A stretch of DNA of 64,000 bases from NCBI GenBank assembly GCA_029261895.1, contig JAJDAK010000070.1:1-64000 (forward strand), written 5' to 3'. Position 1 is the stretch's first letter. Each line of letters begins with the position of its first letter. Below the pieces are notes generated by a model. It saw only the letters and a program-made list of their open reading frames with translations, was not told the origin of the DNA and ran no database searches. This stretch comes from Deltaproteobacteria bacterium (GTDB taxonomy: Bacteria > Myxococcota_A > UBA9160 > SZUA-336). Made by a program: the position numbers and the translations under genes. Of this stretch, positions 54,784-63,742 are shown piece after piece.

Positions 54784-56163
54784 ATGACGTCCACTCGACG
54801 CCTCGGTTTCGCGATGGGTCATGCCGGTTTTGAGCTCACCAACGGCATCGTTGTTGCGATCGCGGTGTACTTCTACCTGCCTCCGAAAAGCTCAGGCCTT
54901 GCCTCGCCTCTTTCCGATGAAATCTTCTTTGGCGTCTTCACGGTCTTTGGTTTAGCCATGATGATGGGTCGTGTTTTCGATGCGCTCACAAATCCGATTG
55001 TGGGTTACCTCTCCGATCGTTCGCGATCGCGTTTAGGTCGGCGCCGAGTATTTATGATGATTGGCGTACTACCCATGGTGGTGCTTCCCGTGCTGCTCTT
55101 CTATCCACCGGCACCGAATGGCAGTTGGGTCAACGGCGTTTACTTGGCCACGATCCTCTCGCTCTACTTCATCGCGTTCACCATATACGCGGGACCGTTT
55201 TATGCCCTGGTTCCCGAGCTCGCGATCGAAGAAGACGATCGTGTCCGGCTCGCGCGTTTGTTGGCGTACGTCGCATTTCCCGTGGTGGGTCTCTTCGGGC
55301 CGATCTGGCAGGTAACGTTTGATGTTGCAAAGTCCACGGGCGTTGAACCGGTCGAGGCCGTGCGTTGGGTGGTTTGGTCGGCGTCGGGCCTGGCAGCCCT
55401 CCTCTGTCTCGGCCCGATTATTGCGGTCGACGAAGCACGACACGCGCAACCGAAACCCAGTGATCTCAAACTGCGACAGGCGTTTTCCACCACTGTCTAC
55501 AATCGACCGTTTATGATTTATTTATTGGCACAAGCGGTCTTTCTGCTGGCTGTCGGGATGTTCCAGCCAATGCTTCCGTACTACGCCACCGTTGTGCTCG
55601 GTCGTGGTGAGAGCGCAGGTGCGTATCTCGGTGTGGCTTTCTTTCTCGGTATCGTATTGGGATTCGCGTCCGCCACACGCTTCGTAGCAGCAGTGGGACC
55701 TAAACGAGGCATCGTGCTCTGTTGCTTTACATTCAGCCTCATTGTTCTACCGCTTGTCTTTCTGAGTCCCGATGTGGCCGGCGGTCCAAATGATTTTCGC
55801 AATTGGGCGTTATTGCTAAGCGCGCTCTTTCTCGCGGGCATGCCGGTTGCGGGCTTCTTCATCTTGCCCCATGTCTTGATCGGTCAAATCATCGACGCTG
55901 ATCAAGCCGAAGTGGGAACCAATCGCTCGGCGATCTACATTGGCGTTCAGGGATTTGCGACGAAAGGCGCCTTCGGCGTATCGGCCATCGTGCTGAGTTA
56001 CCTATTCCTGCGCTTTGGTAATAGCATGGAAGAACCCGCTGGAGTGCTTTGGGTTGCGCCGATCTCTGCCCTGCTTTGTCTCTTTGCCGCCGCTCTCTAT
56101 CTTCGTTATCCCGAGCAGGAAGTCGTTGCGAAAGCAACGGTGTTTGCAGGACGCGACAAGTAA
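54784..56163 (+). CDS. GPH-type MFS transporter
   Basis: About 459 residues with 12 predicted membrane segments, starting at the ATG at 54784 (RRLGFAMGHAGFELTNGIVV). FDALTNPIVGYLSDRSRSRL followed by GRRR is the loop 2-3 signature of glycoside-pentoside-hexuronide/cation symporters. It would import a small organic substrate with H+ or Na+. It lies 45 bases after the HpcH/HpaI lyase gene on the same strand. Confidence 0.87.
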   Translation: MTSTRRLGFAMGHAGFELTNGIVVAIAVYFYLPPKSSGLASPLSDEIFFGVFTVFGLAMMMGRVFDALTNPIVGYLSDRSRSRLGRRRVFMMIGVLPMVVLPVLLFYPPAPNGSWVNGVYLATILSLYFIAFTIYAGPFYALVPELAIEEDDRVRLARLLAYVAFPVVGLFGPIWQVTFDVAKSTGVEPVEAVRWVVWSASGLAALLCLGPIIAVDEARHAQPKPSDLKLRQAFSTTVYNRPFMIYLLAQAVFLLAVGMFQPMLPYYATVVLGRGESAGAYLGVAFFLGIVLGFASATRFVAAVGPKRGIVLCCFTFSLIVLPLVFLSPDVAGGPNDFRNWALLLSALFLAGMPVAGFFILPHVLIGQIIDADQAEVGTNRSAIYIGVQGFATKGAFGVSAIVLSYLFLRFGNSMEEPAGVLWVAPISALLCLFAAALYLRYPEQEVVAKATVFAGRDK

Positions 56164-56166
56164 CAC

Positions 56167-56191
56167 GGCCTAAACGTCCGCCCGTTAGGCC
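56167..56191. terminator. hairpin between convergent genes
   Basis: GGCCTAA (56167-56173) pairs with TTAGGCC (56185-56191), extended by ACG/CG with a one-base bulge. It lies between the transporter gene and the convergent ABA4-like gene and overlaps the stop of the latter. It is probably a bidirectional terminator without a T-run. Confidence 0.5.
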
Positions 56192-56622
56192 TCTACCAGC
56201 GTCGCGCTACGGCGCATGAAGCCGCGGAGCGCGCAGTACATCAACAAGCCGATCGGTCCCAGCATCAAAGTAAAGAAGAGACACGGCACGAGGGCAAGGT
56301 GTGGGATGTCGTGGCGTTTCGCATCGCGAACTTCCCACGCGCCGATGAAAAGATCAAAGACCAGATAATGGACCCAGCCGATCAACACGCCCTGGGGCAC
56401 GGTGAAGAGCAGCATGACCGCTTCGAGCGAGCCAAAGCCACCACCCTCGGGCAAGGCGGGCGCGGTAACCACACCCCAGAGATAGACTCCCCCGAGTAAG
56501 ACCGGAACCAAGACCGAGTGAACGAGTCGCTGCGTCCAGATCCAATGCGGCGCGACCGCGAGAAGTAGCCAAAACGGCAATACACCCGTGTTACAGATTA
56601 AAAACACCAGTGATGGATCCAT
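56185..56622 (-). CDS. ABA4-like membrane protein (DUF4281)
   Basis: A 145-residue protein with four membrane segments. LICNTGVLPFWLLLAVAP, GWVHYLVFDLFIGAWE and LMLGPIGLLMYCALRGF are the ABA4-family signatures. The plant homologue acts in neoxanthin formation; the bacterial role is not established. Confidence 0.88.
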   Translation of the reverse strand: MDPSLVFLICNTGVLPFWLLLAVAPHWIWTQRLVHSVLVPVLLGGVYLWGVVTAPALPEGGGFGSLEAVMLLFTVPQGVLIGWVHYLVFDLFIGAWEVRDAKRHDIPHLALVPCLFFTLMLGPIGLLMYCALRGFMRRSATLVEA

Positions 56623-56653
56623 GCATCCCTCCTAAGCAGGATTCTGGACTGAA

Positions 56654-58147
56654 CTACGGAGCTGTAGCGCTCAACCCAACCGACAGACGCAAGACTCCGA
56701 GTGCATCTACAGCAGTGAGCATGCCATCTGCAGTGACATCGAGTCGCGCTGTCTTGCTGGCATCGGCGGTGTCAATTCCTGTCGCGATTCGTAGCGTGGC
56801 GAGGGCATCTCTGGCAGTGACGTTCCCATCGCCATCTGCATCGCCCTGATCGACCTGAATCATGACCGAATAGCCATCACAGAGCCCCTGAAAGAGGTCG
56901 AGTTTGCCGTCTCCATTGATATCAATGAATTCGATATCGTGCGCGCGGAGATGAAAATTCCGGGTTACTGGAAGAGGGTCATTTGGATCCGTCAGATCAA
57001 GATAGGGATCAGTGAGCGCTCCGAGACCATCGTTTTGAAAGAGGCCCAGCTCCCCTGAATCGCAGGTACTTGCTGTGTTGACATCCACCGGCGATATAGC
57101 GACGTCGAGATCCCCATCTCCATCCAAATCAGCCGCTTTAAGGTTGCCACCGCGTCCGTCGGTTCTGGGCGAGTCCAGTAATGCAGTATCGTAGTCGACC
57201 GTACCATCCGGGTTGATCGCGGTTGCGAGATTCACGCCATCCTGAAAATCAGTCACTTGAACAACATCTAACATGCCATCGTTGTTCAGGTCCGCAGCGA
57301 TGTGCATGTAGGACTCCGGAATTCCGTATTCGTAGTACGGCGTTGTATTGAAGACCCCCTGCCCGTCATTGAATAGCAGAAATGCGGCACGAGCGTTGAA
57401 TGGCTCGGCATCCCCGAGCACAGAGTTTTTGATGATGTCGATGGCTCCGTCGTTATTCATATCGGCCATCACAGCTGACGTGCCAAAGAACACATTTGCG
57501 TAGTCGCCCAAGCGTGCCGTTGTTTCATCGGTAAACGCACCGTTACCGTCATTGATGTGGAGTGTATCCTGTACCGTCCCGCCGAACGTGTAATTGCCAT
57601 AGAAAATATCGAGTGCACCATCCCCGTTTATGTCTCCGGCCGCTGCCGCGCATAGCCTGGGTTGGAAGAACGTGGGGAGCTCTAGCGACACATTTTCAAA
57701 CCCTTGCCACGTACCACCGATCTCGCCTTTGTTCCGGTAGTACCGGGGTTGTTGGAAGTACGTCGTCACAATGAGAAGATCATCCCAACCGTCCCCATTG
57801 AGATCTGTCAGAAGCACATCACGAGCATCGCTATGGTCAAGGATCCATTCCGGAAAGTAGAGGGCGGTGCGGTCTTGCAATACACCGGCTTCATTCATCA
57901 ACAACAGGTCCTGCTCTCGTCCTGCGTTGACCGGAAACTTGCGCACGACCACGAGGTCGATCCACCCGTCCTTGTCGAGATCCGCTTGTGCGATGTCCTT
58001 TTCCTCGCGATCGAGTCCGGTGATCGTCGTGATGTTGAGCAGCTCATCCGTGCGATCCACGAAATGAACCCATTCGGTCACGGCTGAAGCTGGAGACGCC
58101 ACGAATAAAGTCATCATGGCAGCAAGCAATTTTGCTGGGAATCTCAT
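56654..58147 (-). CDS. secreted FG-GAP/VCBS repeat protein with dockerin-like end
   Basis: About 497 residues from the ATG at 58147 (GGAG upstream), with a signal peptide ending near ASPASA. The body has about seven FG-GAP-type repeats with calcium-binding DxDxDG cores (ADLDKDGWIDLVVV, ADMNNDGAIDIIK, ADLDGDGDLDVAI), which fold as a beta-propeller. The C-terminus, GDADGDGNVTARDALATLRI with a second DVTADGMLTAVDALGVLRL copy, is a type-I-dockerin-like pair. It is translationally coupled to the lipoprotein gene upstream. Confidence 0.87.
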   Translation of the reverse strand: MRFPAKLLAAMMTLFVASPASAVTEWVHFVDRTDELLNITTITGLDREEKDIAQADLDKDGWIDLVVVRKFPVNAGREQDLLLMNEAGVLQDRTALYFPEWILDHSDARDVLLTDLNGDGWDDLLIVTTYFQQPRYYRNKGEIGGTWQGFENVSLELPTFFQPRLCAAAAGDINGDGALDIFYGNYTFGGTVQDTLHINDGNGAFTDETTARLGDYANVFFGTSAVMADMNNDGAIDIIKNSVLGDAEPFNARAAFLLFNDGQGVFNTTPYYEYGIPESYMHIAADLNNDGMLDVVQVTDFQDGVNLATAINPDGTVDYDTALLDSPRTDGRGGNLKAADLDGDGDLDVAISPVDVNTASTCDSGELGLFQNDGLGALTDPYLDLTDPNDPLPVTRNFHLRAHDIEFIDINGDGKLDLFQGLCDGYSVMIQVDQGDADGDGNVTARDALATLRIATGIDTADASKTARLDVTADGMLTAVDALGVLRLSVGLSATAP

Positions 58148-58623
58148 GGTAAGTTCTCCACCAATACACATTGCAGATGAACATCCGTCCGCGGTTGCAT
58201 ATCTGTTCCAAAGATCTCCTCATTGAGGGTCGGATAGGTTTCGCAGCCTCCTCCGCTTCCGCCAATAAACTGAATCTGGATCAGCATTCCACGACCCACG
58301 ATGCCAATCTCATCGGCCATGACGAGGCGAATTTTCGAGTATTGTCCGCCCGCCGCACCAAAGAAGCGCCCCACATGCTGCGGTAGTACCGAAAGAATGC
58401 CGCCAAACGCGGGCTCGACCTTGACCTGTTCGCCGTTTAACCCTTTGAGCAGCGGCGTTGAGCCTAGACCGCTCTGTAGATCTACCGTAATGGCACCGAT
58501 AGGCCCGGATGGCCCGATCAACGCGTACGACACTGTCTGGTCCGGTGAACATCCAGCGCCTGAAACGCCGATCGACACGACCAAGAGTATGACGATCCGA
58601 AACCACTGCATCCATCGAAACAC
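58144..58623 (-). CDS. exported, lipoprotein-like protein coupled to dockerin-like protein
   Basis: A 159-residue protein with an N-terminal hydrophobic stretch followed by GAGC (a weak lipobox) and a beta-rich mature part (GPIGAITVDLQSG, YSKIRLVMADEIGIVGRGML). The 'G.ITVDLQSG' strand and overall size are reminiscent of cohesin-like domains, but I am not sure of the match. Its stop overlaps the start of the dockerin-like gene as ATGA, so the products are made together. Confidence 0.62.
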   Translation of the reverse strand: MFRWMQWFRIVILLVVSIGVSGAGCSPDQTVSYALIGPSGPIGAITVDLQSGLGSTPLLKGLNGEQVKVEPAFGGILSVLPQHVGRFFGAAGGQYSKIRLVMADEIGIVGRGMLIQIQFIGGSGGGCETYPTLNEEIFGTDMQPRTDVHLQCVLVENLP

Positions 58624-58774
58624 GTTGATTCCCCCACCCCGAATTCACGTGAAGGGCATTGGAGACCTTCACGGTAGGGAAGTCAAACTGCCCTCTCTAC
58701 GGTAGAGCGCTGCTGCGGTTATAAGCCGGAAACGTGGCAGGCCTATACTGGAAGCGCCAATCTATATACCCGCA

Positions 58775-58851
<77 letters not shown>

Positions 58852-58906
58852 ACTTAGGGGCGCACTTCGAGGCTGGTTGCATCTGGTTGGTCTAGCTGTG
58901 TTGCAG

Positions 58907-59536
58907 TTACACGACTGCATACCCGCACATCAGCCCTACGTTCCGGATAGCATCTAGCAGGCTTTGATCGGATAATGCGCGATTGAACAGCGGCGACCTT
59001 GGGAGTGCCGACTGAGAGCGTTCAAACAGCGCAACCAATGGCGCATTGGCTAACATCGATGATGCGTAGCGAATCCCGTGGATTGAAGGGTACGCCTCAT
59101 AGATCGCCCGCGACCAACGTTGTGCACGCGGACGCGGTCCGGAGTTGATCGCAAGAGAAGCCCCAGCCTGGGTTGGCCATGCGAAGGTGAAATCGAGAAG
59201 CTCCAGCGGTTCGATGAGTTCGAAAGCAACGAGCCATGGATTGTTTCGGGATCGGTCTATCACGCGAGAGTCCTGGAACACTTCTGCAAAGCAGGGTGGT
59301 CCCTGTTCCGCAGACGCATAGACTATTGAACGCTCTTGTTGCCTGGGGGGCGGAAGATGGTGATCGAATCGACTGGTCGTTGGTCCGAAGTTGCGAAAAT
59401 CGTTCCAGCTAATCGGATGTTTTCCTCCACGAAAATAGACTCTCCACAGCCGAACCCCTTCGTGGAGCCGATGAATATCGGGGGGAAGGTTACTCGCTAG
59501 CCAATCTGCCGATGGAGGTTCAGGAAACTTGGGCAA
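58907..59536 (-). CDS. RES-domain toxin
   Basis: About 209 residues from a TTG at 59536; a longer frame to 59599 would overlap the antitoxin gene. It is the toxin of a RES/Xre pair, whose relatives consume NAD+. Recognisable points are LWRVYFRGGKHPISWNDFRN (the R position), SIVYASAEQGPPCFAEVFQD (the E position), and GIRYASSMLANAPLVALFER (the S position). PKFPEPPSADWL is a common start in this family. It is transcribed with the upstream antitoxin gene. Confidence 0.8.
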   Translation of the reverse strand: MPKFPEPPSADWLASNLPPDIHRLHEGVRLWRVYFRGGKHPISWNDFRNFGPTTSRFDHHLPPPRQQERSIVYASAEQGPPCFAEVFQDSRVIDRSRNNPWLVAFELIEPLELLDFTFAWPTQAGASLAINSGPRPRAQRWSRAIYEAYPSIHGIRYASSMLANAPLVALFERSQSALPRSPLFNRALSDQSLLDAIRNVGLMCGYAVV

Positions 59537-59541
59537 GATCG

Positions 59542-60126
59542 TTACAGCGCTGCAGCCAACCGAACAATATCGTCGACTGCATAGCCAGCCTTGAGCCACT
59601 CAAGAGGCGAACTCGCTTCTCCGTTCGAAGTCACAAGATCGGGACTGGTGCTCTTAAACCACGAGATGACTGAAACCGGATTGAGTGATGGATCAAGCTC
59701 CCGAATAACTTTGGCAATTCCTGGAACTTCGCGCTGTTTCCAAAATTGAAATTTAGGAAGCAGCCATTCGCCGTACGGCTTGACCCCATAGAGTGATGGC
59801 CTCTCCGACGTAAGCCGTTGTCGAATTCGACTGGTATCCACCTCTAGCATCTCCGCAACCTCTGCCGTGGAAAGAGCGGTCGCAATGATCGCTGCGTAAT
59901 CAATTGCACCCCAGAAAAGCGGATCTTGTCTTTCGACTGCAGCAGCCTTCTCGAAGAACCCCCCACTGTCCAGGAGCACCCTCTCTGCTTCAGGAAGTCC
60001 GAGCATCCCAGGCACAGGAGGCGTCTCCCCTAGCGCAGCGCGGAATGCATCACGTGTCAGATCCAGGAACTCGGCCTCAGTCATCTGTACGCCTTGGTTG
60101 CGAAGGAATTGTTTTAGCTGACCCAT
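59542..60126 (-). CDS. antitoxin-type DNA-binding protein of RES pair
   Basis: A 194-residue protein encoded directly upstream of the RES gene. A central HTH-like part (LSTAEVAEMLEVDTSRIRQR, followed by GEWLLPKFQFW) resembles excisionase/Xre-type DNA binding and the 'llP.fQf' pattern of RES-partner proteins. The C-terminus (NPVSVISWFKSTSP, PLEWLKAGYAVDDIVRLAAA) is the toxin-binding-type end. It probably neutralises the toxin and represses its own promoter. Confidence 0.8.
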   Translation of the reverse strand: MGQLKQFLRNQGVQMTEAEFLDLTRDAFRAALGETPPVPGMLGLPEAERVLLDSGGFFEKAAAVERQDPLFWGAIDYAAIIATALSTAEVAEMLEVDTSRIRQRLTSERPSLYGVKPYGEWLLPKFQFWKQREVPGIAKVIRELDPSLNPVSVISWFKSTSPDLVTSNGEASSPLEWLKAGYAVDDIVRLAAAL

Positions 60127-60168
60127 GTGTAAATTCTCACGTATTATTGTATCGTTAGGAGTCGTTAG

Positions 60169-60480
60169 TTTACAATACTCTACGGCGAAATACCGCGAAA
60201 ACTAGAGGGAAAGCTTGCTGTTGGGCAAAAATATAAAATTCATACAAATCAAATACTTACAGAATTTATTGCCGCCTTGTTCCATGCCCAATCAGAATGC
60301 TCGAAAGATGTTACCGAAACCACCGTTTCTCACGCGCTCCGACTGCTCCGAACGGCCGGAGTCGTTCGAGCGCGCCGCGCTGGGCGCATGATTCACTACA
60401 GCCTCGATGATGCTCACGTCCGTTTGTTACTCGACGTCAGTCGCGAACATATCCGGCACATGCCGAGTGAAACACGATGA
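60169..60480 (+). pseudogene. decayed ArsR/SmtB-type metal regulator
   Basis: The frame open from 60169 has no ATG, GTG or TTG until 60277. It contains the recognition helix and wing of an ArsR protein (VTETTVSHALRLLRTAGVVR, RRAGRMIHYSLDDAHVRLLL). The first helices are poor and AT-rich, and the metal-site segment (usually ECxVCDLAxxLG) appears deleted between SECSK and DVTETT. The stop still overlaps the next start as ATGA. A TTG start at 60277 would give 67 residues. It is probably non-functional, leaving the efflux operon without its local repressor. Confidence 0.6.
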
Positions 60481-61142
60481 GGTCCCTATCGATGCCAGTC
60501 CTCGCGCTCACTCTTGCGCTGATCTGGTTCTTGGTGCTGTTCGTCCTCCGTTCGATTCTGCAGTGGCATAGAACCGGATCCACAGGTGTCCATCTCTTCT
60601 CCGGGCCAGTAGTCTCCACCCAGTGGTTCGCCGGGATGCTGGCCGCAGCTGCTTCACTTTTCGGTGTAGCGGGGCCGATTGCACAGCTCGTCGGATGGAT
60701 TGACCCCTATCTGTGGCTCGACCACAGTACTACCCATTTCGCTGGCATCGGTTTGTACACCGTCGGGCTTCTGGGCGCAGCTGCCGCCCAGCTTCGAATG
60801 GGGTCGTCTTGGCGTATTGGGGTCGACAACTCCGAGCAAACCGATCTCGTGACAGGTGGTCTTTTTGCAATCGTCCGTAACCCGATCTTTTCATTCGTTG
60901 GGTTTACCGCGGTCGGATTCTTTCTCTTAACCCCAAATACCCTTTCGCTGATTGCTGTTCTCTGCAATTTGGCGTTCGTTCAGCTGCAGGTCCGTGTTAT
61001 CGAGGAACCTTACCTACTACGAACTCATCCTATTACGTACGCGGCATATGCCGCGCAGACTGGCCGCTTTGTTCCCGGAATCGGGCGAATCCCTCCGTCA
61101 GCGTTCGCTAAACCGCAACGATCAACAAGCACCCCATCGTGA
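60477..61142 (+). CDS. isoprenylcysteine-methyltransferase-like membrane protein
   Basis: A 221-residue polytopic membrane protein (about five segments). The C-terminal LVTGGLFAIVRNPIFSFVG and VRVIEEPYLL are the ICMT/PEMT (DUF1295-like) signature, with the RNP and EE pairs present. Such proteins are frequent members of metal-resistance operons, where the role is unknown. It overlaps the regulator remnant and the cation transporter gene. Confidence 0.85.
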   Translation: MRSLSMPVLALTLALIWFLVLFVLRSILQWHRTGSTGVHLFSGPVVSTQWFAGMLAAAASLFGVAGPIAQLVGWIDPYLWLDHSTTHFAGIGLYTVGLLGAAAAQLRMGSSWRIGVDNSEQTDLVTGGLFAIVRNPIFSFVGFTAVGFFLLTPNTLSLIAVLCNLAFVQLQVRVIEEPYLLRTHPITYAAYAAQTGRFVPGIGRIPPSAFAKPQRSTSTPS

Positions 61143-61771
61143 ATCAGCGAACCATCGAAGAAACACAGACTACCGGCCTCCGGTGGCATCGTATCGCTCT
61201 GACACTGCTCGTGTTCACCATTACCTACAATCTGGCGGAAGCTGGCGTAGCCCTTTGGTCCGGTTGGTACGCGAGTAGCGTTGTGCTTGTTGGCTTCGGC
61301 TTTGACAGTGTCATTGAGTGCGCTGCAGCAAGCATGGTGCTGTGGCGGATTACGTTTGAGGCCCGAAGTAGATCAGGTGTGATACTTGACGCAGCTGAGA
61401 AGCGCGTCCACCGATTTGTTGGATTCACGTTTTATCTGCTTGCCCTTTACGTGCTAGCGCAATCTGCGTGGACATTCATAGTGGGCAATCCGCCAGAAGA
61501 AAGTTTTCTCGGAATCGCGCTGGCTGTCCTGTCACTTATAATTATGCCGCTGGTTGCGTGGGGAAAACTTCGCGCGGCAGAACAAATCGGTAGTCGCGCT
61601 TTACGGGCAGAAGCGAAGGAAACGCTGGCGTGCTCCTATCTTTCCTTGACACTACTTATAGGACTCGGGGCGAACGCTGTTTGGGGCTGGTGGTGGGCCG
61701 ATCCAGTGGCTGCTTTGGCTATGGCGCCTTGGTTGATTCACGAAGGACGGGAAGCATTTGAGCACTCGTGA
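61139..61771 (+). CDS. cation efflux (CDF-like) membrane protein
   Basis: A 210-residue protein starting with GTG inside the previous stop. Six membrane segments carry TITYNLAEAGVALWSGWYAS, LVGFGFDSVIECAAAS and the C-terminal WWWADPVAALAMAPWL, the pattern of the cation_efflux family's membrane domain, with the D/E positions partly kept. There is no C-terminal cytoplasmic domain, so it is a short form. It is likely to move divalent metal out of the cytoplasm. Confidence 0.85.
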   Translation: MNQRTIEETQTTGLRWHRIALTLLVFTITYNLAEAGVALWSGWYASSVVLVGFGFDSVIECAAASMVLWRITFEARSRSGVILDAAEKRVHRFVGFTFYLLALYVLAQSAWTFIVGNPPEESFLGIALAVLSLIIMPLVAWGKLRAAEQIGSRALRAEAKETLACSYLSLTLLIGLGANAVWGWWWADPVAALAMAPWLIHEGREAFEHS

Positions 61772-61859
61772 GTCAGCCATGATGTTGTTACCATCGAGTG
61801 TGTCCTCAAGTCACTCCAACACCCGGTCGATGACCTCCTGAGACACCCGAAGGGCTCGA

Positions 61860-62270
61860 ATGAATCAGCTCAGCCGAACAACACGAATTTCTGTAGCGCT
61901 ATTGGCGTTGCTTACGGCCACCACCGCTATGGCAGACGGGCTCGTTCTCTGCTTTGGTTCGGACGGCCACGTTGCGATCGAAGCGGAACACCAAGACGCA
62001 GGCTGTCCAGGAGTCAGCGCTTCCGCCGATTCGGCTGAGTCCATCGAGTCATCTCAGGCGGGAGTATGCACTGATCTTCCGACCGGTAGCGCTGGCGAGC
62101 TGAGCATTTCATCGTCGAGCGCGTTCCAAGTTTCAGCCCCCATCCATATTGCAATGTTTCGCCAGCCAGAACCCCGCCTCGTCGCCATTTGGCCCATAGG
62201 CGCGCTGAACAGTGATAGCTCCCAAGCGGTGTCTACTGTGATTCTCCGCACCACCATCCTGCTCGTCTAA
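61860..62270 (+). CDS. exported protein of metal efflux operon
   Basis: A 136-residue protein with a signal peptide ending near AMADG. The motif GLVLCFGSDGHVAIE and a later AGVCTD occur in small exported proteins that precede czcCBA genes. One His and a few Cys could bind metal, but this is not proven. The tail (STVILRTTILLV) is hydrophobic. Confidence 0.72.
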   Translation: MNQLSRTTRISVALLALLTATTAMADGLVLCFGSDGHVAIEAEHQDAGCPGVSASADSAESIESSQAGVCTDLPTGSAGELSISSSSAFQVSAPIHIAMFRQPEPRLVAIWPIGALNSDSSQAVSTVILRTTILLV

Positions 62271-62353
62271 AAGCAACTCGACTTCTCACTGGTTTTTCCA
62301 GGGATTGAACTGGAAACCGTCTTTGTCGTTGTCTTCTTTTAGGCAGGATTATT

Positions 62354-63742
62354 ATGGGTTACGAACTTCGACCGACCAGATTCCTACTCGCGTTTATAGT
62401 TGGACTAACTGCGCTCACGGCGTGCACATCACCACAGTCACTAGCTAAACCTACACCCCGACCACTTGGTGTAACGCTACCCGCGTATGAAGCGTCAGAC
62501 TCTCCGGAGTCCGGAGCGGATTTATCGATACAACGAGTCGATCCCAACGGGGCCATGACACTGCGTGATGCACTCGCTGCAGCGCTCTTGCAAAATCCAG
62601 AGCTCAGCGCTTTCTCTTGGGAGGTGCGCGTGCAAGAAGCTCGCACGCTTCAGGCAGGACTCAGGCCCAACCCGGAAGTCCAACTGGAACTGGAGAACTT
62701 TGCGGGGACGGATGACTTCGGTGGGACAGGCCAGTCGGAAACCACCCTTCAACTCGGTCAACTCATTGAGCTCGCCGGTAAACGCATTAAACGACGGCGC
62801 GTTGCTGAGCTTGGTACCACACGCGCAGGTTGGACATACGAGATCCGTCGCGTAAGCATCTTCGCGGATGTTGTGCGAGCCTTTACTTCGGTCTTAGCCG
62901 CGCAGGAGCGGCTTAAGTTGGCTACGGAAATGCTGGCGCTTGCGAACGAGACCCGGGATTCTGTCGCACGCCAAGTTCGCTCGGGTGCAACCTCTAAAGT
63001 GGAGCAGACGCGTGCCGAGGTAGCAGCCGCTTCACAAGGGATCGAGGTTCAGCGCGCCAGATCGGCGATTGAAGCCACCCGCCTCCGACTCGCTTCGCTT
63101 TGGGGCGCTCAAGAGCCACAGTTCGAGAAGGTTCTGGGTGACCTCTATGCGATTGCCCCGCCCCCTTCATCTGATGCTGTCGTGGCCTCGCTCGAACGAA
63201 GTCCGGTGCTTCTACGCTGGCTAAACGAGATCGAACGGCATGAGGCCATCATCGAACTTGAAGACGCGCAACGGCTCCCCGATGTTACGGCGAACGCAGG
63301 TGTTCGACGACTTGAGGACACGAATGATAGTGCGTTCCTGGTCGGCGTCAGCATTCCTTTCCCCATATACGACCGCAACCAAGGTGGACGACTCGCAGCA
63401 CGCCGCGAACTCGCGAAGGCTCGTCACCTGCAACGCGCCGCTCATGTCAAGATCGGAACGACCCTTCGCACAGAACTCATTGAACTCAAATCAAGCTACA
63501 CAGAACTGAACGCCCTTCGCGAGATCGCGATTCCTCAGGCCAAGAGCGCCTATAGCGAAATACGCCGCGGCTACTTGCGTGGTCTCTTTCGATATGTGGA
63601 TGTGTTGGATGCGCATCGCACGCTCTTTCAGCTGCAAAGCCAAGAGCTTAACGCGCTGCACACGTACCACACCTCTGTGGCCGAGCTGGAGCGCATCACC
63701 GGAACGCCCCTACGTCCGCAAATACAAGGAACACAACGATGA
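62354..63742 (+). CDS. czcC: CzcC-type outer-membrane efflux protein (TolC family)
   Basis: A 462-residue protein with a lipobox (LTAC, Cys24), as in CzcC/CusC. Two TolC-type repeats are seen: the first begins LRDALAAALLQNPELSAFSW and AGLRPNPEVQLELENFAG, the second VSIPFPIYDRNQGGRLAARR. A long helical region makes the periplasmic tunnel. It would pair with the adaptor encoded next and an inner-membrane RND pump beyond the window. Confidence 0.92.
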   Translation: MGYELRPTRFLLAFIVGLTALTACTSPQSLAKPTPRPLGVTLPAYEASDSPESGADLSIQRVDPNGAMTLRDALAAALLQNPELSAFSWEVRVQEARTLQAGLRPNPEVQLELENFAGTDDFGGTGQSETTLQLGQLIELAGKRIKRRRVAELGTTRAGWTYEIRRVSIFADVVRAFTSVLAAQERLKLATEMLALANETRDSVARQVRSGATSKVEQTRAEVAAASQGIEVQRARSAIEATRLRLASLWGAQEPQFEKVLGDLYAIAPPPSSDAVVASLERSPVLLRWLNEIERHEAIIELEDAQRLPDVTANAGVRRLEDTNDSAFLVGVSIPFPIYDRNQGGRLAARRELAKARHLQRAAHVKIGTTLRTELIELKSSYTELNALREIAIPQAKSAYSEIRRGYLRGLFRYVDVLDAHRTLFQLQSQELNALHTYHTSVAELERITGTPLRPQIQGTQR

